Source: Piromyces finnis (Eukaryota; Neocallimastigomycota; Neocallimastigomycetes; Neocallimastigales; Neocallimastigaceae). From it: a stretch of 64,000 bases of DNA. Made by a program: the position numbers and the translations under genes. Location of the stretch: assembly GCA_002104945.1 (NCBI GenBank), contig MCFH01000014.1, forward strand, positions 1 to 64,000, written 5' to 3'. Below, piece by piece: positions 53,713-64,000 of the stretch. Each line of letters starts with the position of its first letter. The first letter of the stretch is position 1. Below the pieces are notes generated by a model. The model searched no databases and had not been told where the DNA came from. It saw only the letters and a list, made by a program, of their open reading frames with translations.

Positions 53713-55400
53713 ATATCTCGAGGTTTGCTTCTTGCATTTATTTCAGCTACTAGTTGGTTCTGACTGTAGTAACTGTTATTGACCGTCGTTTGACTTGCCA
53801 TAGCCTTAGGTAATGGGTTATTTCCCATACTAGAAGGTCCTTGCCTTGGTTGGAAGCTAGAACTTCTTCTAAAGCTTGACTTATTTAAGGATTCACGACG
53901 TTCTTTAGTACCATTATTGTTTTTTGCGTAAGCCTGAGTGTTGGTCTGCTCAACTTTAGGCTTATTATTTGGCTTGTTGTTCTTCTGCTTCAACTCAGCC
54001 CATCTAGATGGCCTACATGGGTCTGTAATGTCCAACAATGCCATAATAGTGGTCTGGCGGTCTCTTTTGTCGTACTTTTCTATGGTTTCATTACGGAAGA
54101 CTGCTTGGTGATCATCGCACTTTAACAAGACTTCACTTAATGTTTCCAGCGTACGTTCCTGTTCAGGGATATCATAGAACGCTTCCCTGACAGAAGGCCT
54201 GACCTGTTGTATTAACACCTGTCTCCTAACATTTTCAGGGAGCCCAAGTGTTTCCGTCAATTCATTGAACTCTTCCAAGTAATCGTATGCTTTTCCCCAC
54301 TCATGTGTGAGCTTAAGCAACTTTGACTTGCAGAGTTCATGGGGAGACTCTGGTGGAAACTTATCTTGAAGGTGGAGGAATAGTCTTTCAGCATCAGGAT
54401 TCCTACGCTGCAACATCCTCTCTCTAAGTCTATACCATCTCAATACTTTCCCACCTAGATGATCTTCAATGAAGCTAACCTTTGCCTTTTCGTCGTTACC
54501 ATAGTCATATGGGTAACGTTTGAAATGACGTAAGCACTTCTCTTGAAAACCCTCTAAGTCTATCCCATTATTATCAAACATAGGCACTTTTTCTTCATAC
54601 CTATGTACTCGCCAGTCGAACATCTTTACGTCCCCATCCTCGGAGTATTCCGTAGGGTTGGTGCTACTACTAGTTCCAGCACCATGAGGATTACCCATAC
54701 CACCGGTTTGATAGGATGTTCTTTCATGAGCTCTGGCTTCAGCTCTTCTGTTCATGGCTTCGACTTTAGCCTCGAACAATTTTTCTCTTTCTTCTAGAGC
54801 GTTTCGTTGCTCCCTCAATCTGGCCATCTCTTCTTCAAGCTCTTTTTTATAAGAGACAAAGGCACTAGATTGGCGGTACAACGTTTCTTGGTTGTTTAGC
54901 ACTTGCTGGTGGTCTTGTAACCTTTCCTCATGTTCTGCAGTAAAGGCATTTTCCACAGCATGCAGCTCTTCCAAGCTAACTTGGCTAGCCGACTCATTAG
55001 CTTCCAACCTTTGATCCACTTCAACAAATTTTTGCTGAAGAGCATCGTTTATCTCGCTCTTGTAAACCTCAATACCACGAAGTTGTTCTTCCATAGCACC
55101 CAGACGGTTTCCCATACTAGCAAACTGGCTAGATATTTCCGAAACCCATCTATTAATAAGAACTTTAATGTGTTGCATTGGGTTTACCTCACTATTATTA
55201 GTAAAAAAGAAAGAAGGATCAACAGGGGCGGGCATAGAATCCCCCTGTTGAACCTGTAAATTCTGATTAGATTCGACCTCAGTGCTTTCGAGAAGCACCG
55301 GGGTTCGAACCCGTGACATTCCCTCTACACCATCCATGCCATCCGCGCTCGCCGCGTCAGGACGGGTCCCGTCCCTTACGAATGATGTTTTTGTGTCCAA

Positions 55401-57220
55401 TTTATGGACACCTCGAGGGTTAGGCGACTTACCTGTGTCACGAATACTAGTGAAATTACAATTTCAAGATCACTTGGAATTGTGAAATCACTTATGAAAA
55501 TTCAAAATCAACAAATAGTTTATTTTCAAATAAATTATAAAATTTTATTAAGAAATATTTAAAAATTTAGGAAAGGTTAAAATATGACCTTAACCCTTAA
55601 TAATTTTTATAATAAATAACTTTAACCCTTATCGTTAAAATGGAATAAGAAAAAACACGCGTATCTCCTCAACGAATGACGATTTTTGAATAAAAATATT
55701 TTGGTTATAATTACGTTCGTTAGAAAGCCACGCTCGAGACAAACAACATATCTTAAAATCAGGTCAATATCTCTGCTGGTTCACGAGATATTCCAATTTA
55801 AAGATATTTTGTTAGCAATGATTAATTGTTTATTCAGAGAATGATCACCCCTGATATATCAAACATAAATCATTCACTCAAAGTATAAAAAATTATTGTT
55901 TAATTAAATTAAAATTATTTTCCGGAACTAATTAACTTTATTTTATAATAATTATTTCAATAACATAATTTATAATCTTTGAATTAAAAGATTATAATTA
56001 TTAATATTATATTCAATGAATTATATTATAATTAAGAAATAATTAATATTATAAATATATAAACAATAGTTATTTTTAATAATTAGTAGTAAGTCTTAAG
56101 TTTAGCCTTAGTATTATAAAATATATTATGAATATAATCATGTACTAAAAAGTTATTTTAGTATTAAATGTAAAATTATAAATAGTATAAATAGTTTAGA
56201 ATAGTTTTATGAATTAAATCTTTGTAAAGATTATTATCTTATTAATACTTAATAAGTATTACTATTAAATAATCTTATTATTATATATATTCTTTAAATA
56301 AAATAAAAAGGAATTATTTTAACTATAATACATAATTTAATTATTCATTTATAAATCAATTAAGATTATTTTAATAAAACATTTTTTTTCTAACCTAGTT
56401 ATCTTTTAACCTTTTATTTAATTTAATATTTTAATATTAAATTATAAGTTTAGTAAAACTTTTACATTAATACGTATTTAAAATAATGTATAATGTATTA
56501 AATTAATGTACCGTAAATTTCCATAAAATTTATATCACAATACATTAACATAAATTTATGTAAAATATAATTTTATGATAAGATAAAGTTTTTGATGATA
56601 AAATAAAATTTTAAATTAAATAAATTTTAACCAATAAATATTTTAGATAATAAAAAATTTTTTTTATAAACTAAGCCTCAAAATTAGAAATAAATAAATT
56701 GAATATATGTTTGAAATATAATCAACCATATAGTAAATAAATCAAAACTTTATTTTAAGTTTAGAAAATTCTGTAGTAAATAAATTGAATTTAAATAGTT
56801 TAATACAAATAATTTCTTTTAATAAATGTATAAATGTAAACAATGTAAAATTATAATATTAAAACATGTATATTAGAATTTATTCAATTTATTTAAAAAG
56901 TATAAATAAAGAAAATTTTTCAACTATTGAAAGGATAGTTGGAAAATCGTATAGGTTAATTTAGTATAGATAAATTAACATTAGTTTATAGTTTAGATTA
57001 ATAATTTTAGTTTTAAATAAAATAAATTGATTACCTAGTGAGGGCTCTGGTAAAATATCCTTCACGGTAAAGTAATCAACGGTTGTTTTAGTTTAGTTAT
57101 TTTAAAATAATTTAATAAATAAAATATAAAAATTAAAAATAATTTAAAGTGTAGTTTAGAATATTGAGTGTATACAAACCTGAACTTAGTTTAGAATATT
57201 TTACACTTAGAGAGAGAGAT
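55401..57220. other. Non-coding stretch with retroelement debris
   Basis: No ORF of note. The C gag frame stays open a little further on the minus strand, including ACACAGGTAAGT near 55427-55438, a good splice-donor match. From about 55500 only AT-rich sequence is seen. It ends in the purine tract GAGAGAGAGAT (57210-57220), which looks like the 3' end of an element belonging to LTR K. Confidence 0.5.
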
Positions 57221-57829
57221 TGTAAAGATATCAAACGCCTCTGTTTGATATCTTTAATGTAACTTAAGCCACAAGTATTATTGTTTAAGCTATACAATTT
57301 ATATTACAGAAAAAGAAAATGAGACATAATTTATTTATTAATAATTAAAGTTTGAAACAAAATAAATTATTAATTTATTTTTAATGTTTTACAAATAAAT
57401 TAAATTTCTCAATTTAATTTCTTAGTTTTAGTATTGTTTTTGATAGAAAAAGATGAATAGTATATAAATAATAAATGATTAATATATAAATAATACATGG
57501 GCGCATATTCAAATTGAATAGTACTTAATTTGAATTGCCTATTTAATTTTACTAAAATAGTTATAGTTTAAATATTTTATTAATAGTTAAGATTTTAGTG
57601 TAGGTTTTAAATAATAATATATTTTAAATAAATAGTTATAATATAATATAAATGTATTTAGGAAAAGTATAAATAGAAGATGTTTTTCATCATTTTATCA
57701 ATGTAATTGTTATTATTAAAAATTCTATTATAATAAAAGACATTTTTTATAAAACAATTTTTATTTTAATTATAGTGTTATTGTAAAGAATAGATATCCT
57801 AATCTATTCTTTCAGTGTTCAACATTACA
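57221..57829 (+). mobile_element. B-like LTR (K), probably a 3' LTR
   Basis: 609 bp, TGTAAAGATATCAAAC...CAACATTACA. It begins with a 13-bp inverted repeat (AAAGATATCAAAC/GTTTGATATCTTT), the same position as the 9-bp repeat of B and E. A purine tract precedes it. No matching 5' LTR or body is present. Confidence 0.7.
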
Positions 57830-58419
57830 AATATCAAAGTTAAGAAATGAAATTTGGATAAATATTTAAATTAATGGATAATTAAATTTAAATATTTTAA
57901 ATATTCAAATTAAATCTTAAAAAGTTTTTATTTAATTAAAATTAGTTTAATAACTTTAGCGTAGTTTTAAAATAAGTTTTTTTTAATAAGAAATATATTA
58001 TAAATAGTATTATTAATATTAAAATAATATATAAATAATACATGGACTGTATTCAATTTGCAGTTTACTCAAATTGAATCAAAAGTGTGTTTAATTTGTT
58101 TTAGTTTATTTTTATTATTTTATTATTTAATTAAATTAGTATTAAATTAGTTTTATTTATTTTATATTGAATATATGTATAATTGAATGAAAAATATATG
58201 TAATGAATGTAAATGAAAAAACATATAAATAAATGTATTTTTTCCAAATTTTAAATAAACGTAGTTGTTATTGACTATTATATAGTTAATAACTTTTTTT
58301 AAGAGAAATATAGATTGAAAAATTTTATTCAATAATTTTAGTGTTTAATTTTTTTTTTTTTATAATTTTTGTGTTTTATTGTAAAAATAATAATCTGTTT
58401 TTAACATTATCATTTTACA
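57830..58419 (+). mobile_element. Truncated, diverged B-family LTR
   Basis: From ATATCAAAGTTAAGAAATG it follows the B1 LTR (from about its base 140) to CATTTTACA, with substitutions and indels. The first part is missing at the junction with K. Confidence 0.75.
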
Positions 58420-58777
58420 ATAATATTTTTAAATTAATACAAATACAAGATTCCCAATTTTTTGGGATAATTTCTCATATTTATAATTTTTTGAAATTAA
58501 TTAAAAAAGAAGAAAAAAATAAAATATCTAGATTGGATTAATGAATTAGAAAATTTTAATTTCATGAAAGTTCTAGATTAATAATATAATAAAATTTAAA
58601 ATTAAAATTTAATTATTTAAAAAATAGTTGTGATATGTAGTGAACCAAAAACATTTAAGTCGTGGTCGAAAACCTAACCAAAATGCCATTAACTTATAAC
58701 AAGTAATGAATTTTATCAATTAAAATCGGAACAGTGTATATTTTCAATAAATCAAATAAGATATCGCATGTATTATA

Positions 58778-59570
58778 AGAATATATGTGGATGACATGAT
58801 AATCATAGGAAAAAAAAAATGAAATAAATTTTATAAGTAAAATTTAATCAAAATTTAAAATTTCCAACTGTGAACCAGCCAAATATATTTTAGGAATTAT
58901 AATTAAAAGAAAACTTAATTTGATACAACGATATATAAAAGTGTTTTAGGCTCATTAATATATTTAGCGAAATGTAAACGTCCTAATATTTCATTTTCAG
59001 TACATAAAGCAACGAGGCAGTGTGAAAAACCAAATGTTAGTGATTGGAAAAAGGTAATCAATATTTTAAAATACTTAAATACAACTAAATATTTCAAATT
59101 AATGTATAAAGGAAAGGAAAAAATCCATGCATATTCTGATTCTGATTTTTCTGGAGATAACGAAGATCGAAATCAACTTCAGAGCATATAATTCTAACGG
59201 GAAATTCACCAATTTGCTGGTACTCTAAAAAAAATGATTATAGCAACATTAACCACTAAAGCTGAATATATTAGTACATCTGAGTGTGCTAAAAAGGTAC
59301 TTTGGATAAGAAATATCTTAATAGAATATCTTATTACAATATTTACAGATAATATAGCTTCAAAAATCTTCATAGAAAATGGAGAAATTAAAATATATAT
59401 CAATTAAATATTATTTCGATAAAGATAACGTATCCAAAATTAAAATTAAAATAAAAATGGAATATAAGAATACTAATGAAATGTTAGCAGACGCCTTGAC
59501 AAAAAATATCAATGGTTCAAAAATGAAATTATTCACTGACAAATTGTTTAACAAAAATTATATACATTAA
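58778..59570 (+). pseudogene. Ty1/copia pol remnant (RT end and RNase H)
   Basis: Order and motifs fit copia pol: YVDDMIIIG (RT active site, 58784 on), LIYLAKCKRPNISFSV and NILKYLNTTKYF. RNase H follows with AYSDSDFSGD, WYSKK, TKAEYISTSECAKKVLWI and ADALTKNING at the C-terminus. Several frameshifts and stops separate these pieces, for example after QLQSI (about 59190). Gag, protease, integrase and most of RT are absent. It is the only non-Ty3 element recognised here and looks much older than its neighbours. Confidence 0.85.
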
Positions 59571-59613
59571 ATTACTTTTAAAATTTTTTTTAAAACTCAA
59601 GTTTAGAGGGGAA

Positions 59614-61355
59614 TGTTATAATATTATAACTTCATAAATTTTAATTATTAATGATAAATAATATATATTTGCAAAATAATTAGTAATTCATATGTTCTAA
59701 GAAGAATATTTATGTATATAATCATTAGTAATAGATTAAGCCACATATCATAGCATAAATTTATTAAATTTGTATTAATTAATCCCTTGTAATTACTATT
59801 TATATATTTACTATAAATAAACTTTATTAATAAAATTAATCTACAAATAACACATTTCAAATAAAATTATGTAAAACCGTCATAGACAATTTAGATTGAT
59901 ACGGGTTAATTTTATGTAGAAAGAATTAAATTTTAAATAATATATGTTTTATTAATAACTTTATTTATTACGTTCCAATATTTCTATTCCGTCTAAATAC
60001 TAAAACGTTCTGTCGTTGTCAAATATTAAAAATTCTAACTAAAACAAGAGGCCCTTTTTAAACTAGTCTATTTATACTAATGAGGCTTACTTAATAACTA
60101 ATTGTTCAATTATAAGGCTGGAACTATATGGATCATTCATTTACATTATTCTTTTACATTATATGATATTACATTTGTCATACATTTACATTACATTCTT
60201 GTACATTGTAGAAACAATTAATATTATAATAAAACTATATAAATTTAATATTAGGAAAAATTACTAATATAATAATATGTTCAAGTCACATATTATTTTT
60301 ATATCAAGATTTAATTAATTGTATTGTAGTTATTATGAAATTAAAAATGTAATAACTAAATACTAAATGCTCTCGATTAAAACATTGAAATAGTTATTAA
60401 AGAATGATGAAAGAGTGAATTCATTATAATTTGACAGTAATTATTTTATTCCTATCTATATTATTAGCTTTTACTTTTGATATTAAATAAGATGATAAAA
60501 TTATAATATATTTTATTTATTTCATAATAGTAATAATAGTAATGGAATATTTATTATTTTTTACAAAAACCAGCAGAAGAATAATTAAATATGCGATGTT
60601 TGTATTACCTTACCAGAATGCTAAAGTTTAATGATAATTAATAAAAAAAATTTTTTTTTATTCTCTATATATTTAGGAGTAATAATAACATTAACTTTTA
60701 TTACTTTGTAGTATAAAATGATTCTATGTCTATAGTGTAATAGTTGTAGGTGAAACTTTTAAATCTCTTAATTATAGTAATGAAAGTGTTAATTATTATG
60801 TGTATATTGTTTTATAATTCTATTTTATAATTTCTTAAATATACTATCTTTTTTCTAATTTTTTAAAAAAAGAAAGTATAAAAAGGGATAGTGAAAAAAA
60901 ACGAATTTCTTTAACAGGTTTTAAAATTCATTTTCTTTAATAATATATTAATTAATGCATTGTAATATATTTAAATCTCAATCTTAATAGAAATATTTAT
61001 ATTAAGATTGTACAATAATTTTTGCTTAATTAAAAAATAGACTTTTTTTTAAAAATTTTATTTTTTTCTTGTTTTATTATTTATATTTTATTAATATTAA
61101 TTTTATATCTAGGCAAAAAGTCTTTTATCCATTTCTTTCTTTTTATAAGGTAAATTCTTCATCATTATAAATATTATAAATTGTCAAGAATAGTTGTATA
61201 ATAAACAAACATTAAAAATATTTGATAATAAAATTATAATAGTAAATCCAAATTAAAAATTTAAAATATATTCTTTTAAATTAATAAACTGATATTTTTT
61301 CTCTCAATTGCTTTCTATTGCTTCCTATCATATTTAAATATAATAAGAATGCAAT
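59614..61355. other. Copia 3' LTR start, then AT-rich intergenic sequence
   Basis: TGTTATAATATTATAAC at 59614 follows a purine tract (TTTAGAGGGGAA) and begins with a 16-bp palindrome, as expected for the copia 3' LTR; its right end is not identifiable. Beyond about 60000 I see no gene or element, only AT-rich sequence and a T run at 61451-61478 within intron 1 territory downstream of the start codon. Confidence 0.5.
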
Positions 61356-61449
61356 ATGTCTTCAATTCAACTTCTTACTAAAAATGCATTAACTCATTCT
61401 TTAAAGGTATAATTAAATATCGAATAAATATTCATTTATCAAATGCACC

Positions 61450-61480
<31 letters not shown>

Positions 61481-63236
61481 TAAAATTTAAACAATTTCTT
61501 TGCTATTATAATTAATTATTTAATTAATTATACATTATTTTAATTAATTAAAATAATGTATGAATATATTCATGTAAATATCAAAACTATTAATGTATAA
61601 TAAAATGAGTAGGGAATACAAACTCAATTCCTTTTAAATGCCCGTAAATTCTCTTCAAAACCACCAAAAACTGTTGCTGCTTGTATTATAGGAGATGAAA
61701 TTTTATCAGGTAGAATTGCTGATACCAATGCTCATTTTTTAGGTAAGCTATTAAGCTATTTAAATTGTTTTTTTTTTTTTTTTATTTTATACATTATGAG
61801 TTTAATATTTTTTTTTTTTTTTTTACAATACTTATATTTATATATTACTTTTCTTTGTTAATGCTATTAATATAACTAATATATTTCTTATATATATGTA
61901 TTTAAAATATTGTGAAATGAAATTTTTTTTTATAAAAAAGCTAAAGAATGTTTCAATAGAGGTTTAGATTTACAAAAAATTATTGTTGTTCCTGATGATA
62001 TGAATGATATTGGTGATGCTGTTACTGAACTTTCAAATAAATATGATTTAGTTTTCACTAGTGGAGGTATTGGGTAAGTAATATATATAATAAAAATTAA
62101 AATTCATCATTTATTCCATATATAAATGTATTAATAGATAAATAAGCAATTCTAAAAAATATGATATAGTACATATATATTCGTTTTATTTTATTAATTT
62201 ACTTCTTTCCTTTTTTTTTTTTTTTTCATAAAAATAATTAAAAATAATTATAGTCCAACTCATGATGATATTACTTATGAAGGTATGTCGTTTTTTTTTT
62301 TTTTTTTCTGAAAAAGATATAATTATTATATATATATTAATTATTTCTTCAATCATACCTATTTAAAATATGATAAATGTAAAATTCATTTTGTAAAATT
62401 GTTTTCATCCTTTTTAATAGCTATTGCTAAGGCTTTTGATTTAAAGTTAGAAGAACATCAATTAACTATTGAACGTATGCTTAAGCATGGTTTTGTTAGA
62501 GAAGATTCTATATTACTTAAACTTCCAGGAATTCCAAATAAACCAAAACCAAGACCATTAAATGCTGCTAGATTAAGAATGGCAACTTTACCAACTCCAT
62601 GTAATGTTATGTTTCCATGTGATGATCTTTGGGTACCTTTAGTTACTGTTAATAAAAATGTATCAATTTTACCGGGTGTTCCACGTTTATTTGAAAGTAT
62701 GATTATTCCATACATTAATAAGGTAATTATTCATAGTTGAGGCACATATTAAAAATAATATTATTAAATTTTATTGAGAATGCCATGGATAGATTATATT
62801 ATTTACTTTTATATATATAATTTTTATTGATACTTTTTATACTCTTTTTTTTTTTTTTTTTTTTTAAAAGGTTGCTGGTAGAACCAATTCTAACTTTGCA
62901 AATGGTGCATATGACAAAAAAGGTAAATTCTTCCGTCAAATGATTGGATCTAATTTATTTGAAGCTGATTTAGCTCCAGTTCTTCGTGAAGCTCAAATGG
63001 AAATTAATAAGAAAAAACTTGGTATTAAGATTGGTTCTTATCCAAAGTACAGACCATCTCCAAAGAATGATGATGAAAAGGATATGCATAGTGATAACAT
63101 TCAAGAAAAATCTAATGTTTTAATTACTTTTGTTGGACGTGATGAAGCAGAAGTTAAGAAATGGAAAGAAATTGTTAAAGAAAAAATACATGGTTTTGAT
63201 GTTGAAGAAGAAGAAGATACTACTTCAAAACAATAA
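61356..63236 (+). CDS. Molybdopterin-binding-domain protein (CinA N-domain-like), six exons
   Basis: Exons: 61356-61406, 61613-61742, 61941-62073, 62254-62282, 62421-62722 and 62871-63236, giving 336 residues. All five introns are GT-AG (138-206 nt, with T runs) and the joins keep frame. The core shows IIGDEILSGRIADTNAHFL, an intervening VVPDDMNDI, and [22 protein letters not shown]. That is the MoCF/CinA N-terminal fold (COG1058-like), known alone in fungi and as the N-terminal domain of eukaryotic FAD synthase. The catalytic role of stand-alone forms is uncertain. The N-terminus (MSSIQLLTKNALTHSLK onward to ARKFSS) is basic and lacks acidic residues, like a mitochondrial or hydrogenosomal targeting peptide. 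A 10-codon upstream ORF (61349) overlaps the start. Acidic tail EEEED. Confidence 0.85.
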
Positions 63237-63367
63237 ATATATAAATTTTAATAATAATATTAAAAAAAGTAGTTGAAATATAAATATACATAATATTGAT
63301 AAAATATTTCAATTTTTTTTTATTAATCAACTCGTCGTCTAATTAATAAAATAATTAGTTAATGGAA

Positions 63368-63398
<31 letters not shown>

Positions 63399-64000
63399 TA
63401 AAAAAACATATATTTGCAAATTCAAAATATTTTTTTTAAAAAAGAAAAATAATAATAATAAAAAAAAAGATATTAAGAAAAAAAAAATAGTTATCATTAA
63501 TAACTTTATGATGGTATATTTCTTTACATAAAAAAACTATTGCCATTCCCAACCATTTATCTTTATTATAATTTTATTTAATTATTTTAAAAGGAATAAT
63601 AAAGCAACAACACATTTTTATTTATTATATCCTTTTTAATTTGTAAATAAAAGAAATATTATCATTATTTTACTAATAAGAACCTAACAAATAATAGTAA
63701 AGAAAAAAAAAAAAAAACAAAAACAGAAAAATAAAAATAATTTTGACATTTAGATTATAATAATATTAGAAAATTTTTGTTTGTAAAATTTTCTATTCTA
63801 TTTTCTATTCTATAAATAAAAAAATAATGAATTGCTTTTTATTTAAAAAATCATAATATTTTTAAATGCATTTAAATTAGAATAAAAAATAAAACAAAAT
63901 AATAATAATAATAATAGAAAAAAAAAAGATCCTTTTATTATATGTATGATCCATTTATTCATTTAAAAAGATTCATTATTATAAATAAAAATTAATTAAA
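63237..64000. other. AT-rich sequence downstream of the last gene
   Basis: No gene seen. Contains a TA repeat (about 63370-63390), A-rich runs and AAT repeats. Polyadenylation presumably occurs in the first 100 bases. Confidence 0.5.

Larger units (their letters stand above)
43741..55337 (-). pseudogene. C Gag-Pol polyprotein, interrupted by A1
   Basis: Coding parts are 55337-53713 and 47593-43741, 1825 residues with no stop; the frame stays open further upstream (TTG at 55400). Gag has a long coiled coil (EEEMARLREQRNALEEREKLF) and a gag domain (FQEKCLRHFKRYPYDYG onward). A Lys/Asn/Ser-rich tail lacks a CCHC knuckle. Protease (YDTGSTTNLI) is followed by about 6 copies of a 15-residue repeat (SxNLEKxCVSxGLVQ). 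Then come RT (MPFGLTNAPATFQ, YLDD), RNase H (ECDASNYAVG) and integrase (HDSETAGHLG...CTICC, IDFLTDLP, TTDRGVQF, GQVERNN). A GPF module and a chromodomain-like tail (QEWVDADII) finish it. A1 splits protease from gag, so this copy is dead. Confidence 0.9.
43225..55400 (-). mobile_element. Element C, Ty3/gypsy retrotransposon lacking its 5' LTR, split by A1
   Basis: 3' LTR 43225-43719, polypurine tract TAGGGGGGCAT at 43720-43730 (minus), pol 47598-43741 and gag to 53718. Removing A1 and one ATATC joins gag and pol in one frame. No copy of the LTR was found to the right of gag in 55401-57220, so the 5' LTR has been deleted or replaced. AATAC lies at the left edge. Confidence 0.85.

Noticed and set aside
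55285-55315. tRNA-like T-arm (GGGTTCGAACCC)
   Set aside because: It lies inside C gag coding sequence and no acceptor, D or anticodon arms are found around it.
59379-59570. Separate 63-residue gene
   Set aside because: It is the C-terminal tail of the copia RNase H remnant (ADALTKNING).

Overview
This is a very AT-rich eukaryotic window made almost entirely of nested LTR retrotransposons, with one ordinary intron-containing host gene at the far right. The fused gag-pol polyproteins (several ending in a chromodomain or chromodomain-like module), the short T-rich introns and the base composition suggest an early-diverging AT-rich fungus. Anaerobic gut fungi (Neocallimastigomycota) would fit, but the sequence alone does not settle this.

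Layout. 1-4360 is an inverted, indel-rich copy of 4361-8790. 4361-17625 is chromovirus A2 (minus), split by element B1 (7383-14588, plus, target duplication GCAGG). 17626-18273 is a minus LTR related to element D. 18893-26755 is element F (plus), the only tRNA-primed, frameshifting element here. 26760-27571 is the end of an older LTR (J). 27572-29547 holds broken pol pieces G and I, with a 365-bp solo LTR (H) inside G. 29553-30048 is a solo LTR of family C. 30050-43215 is element D (plus, duplication TACAA), split by element E1 (32369-39240, plus, duplication TCTCC). 43225-55400 is element C (minus, 5' LTR missing), split by intact chromovirus A1 (47599-53712, plus, duplication ATATC). 55401-59613 holds remnants: a B-like LTR K, a partial B LTR and a decayed Ty1/copia pol tail. 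61356-63236 is a six-exon molybdopterin-binding-domain (CinA N-domain-like) gene. Removing each nested element and one copy of its duplication gives an unbroken host reading frame (A2 4365 nt, D 4086 nt, C 5478 nt from its first ATG), which supports the order of events.

Mechanism. In families A, B, D and E the 11-13 nt at the 3' edge of the 5' LTR are perfectly complementary to a stretch of the same LTR 35-42 nt downstream of a TATA box, where transcription should start. That is the signature of Tf1-type self-priming, and it is kept in families with different primer sequences. Element F instead has a TGG-starting tRNA primer site and a textbook -1 frameshift signal (TTTAAAT, 7-nt spacer, 6-bp hairpin) between gag and pol.

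Most novel signals: a ~243-nt non-coding leader block shared by element A and the otherwise different element F; a 28-unit 21-bp repeat array in the B1 leader, placed like the Drosophila gypsy insulator; a conserved leader motif shared by B and E; and three insertions within about 10 bp at 29548-30050/43216-43225. The left arm 1-4360 is most simply a contig-end fold-back artefact, because it repeats the exact B1/A2 insertion junction and differs mainly by small indels.
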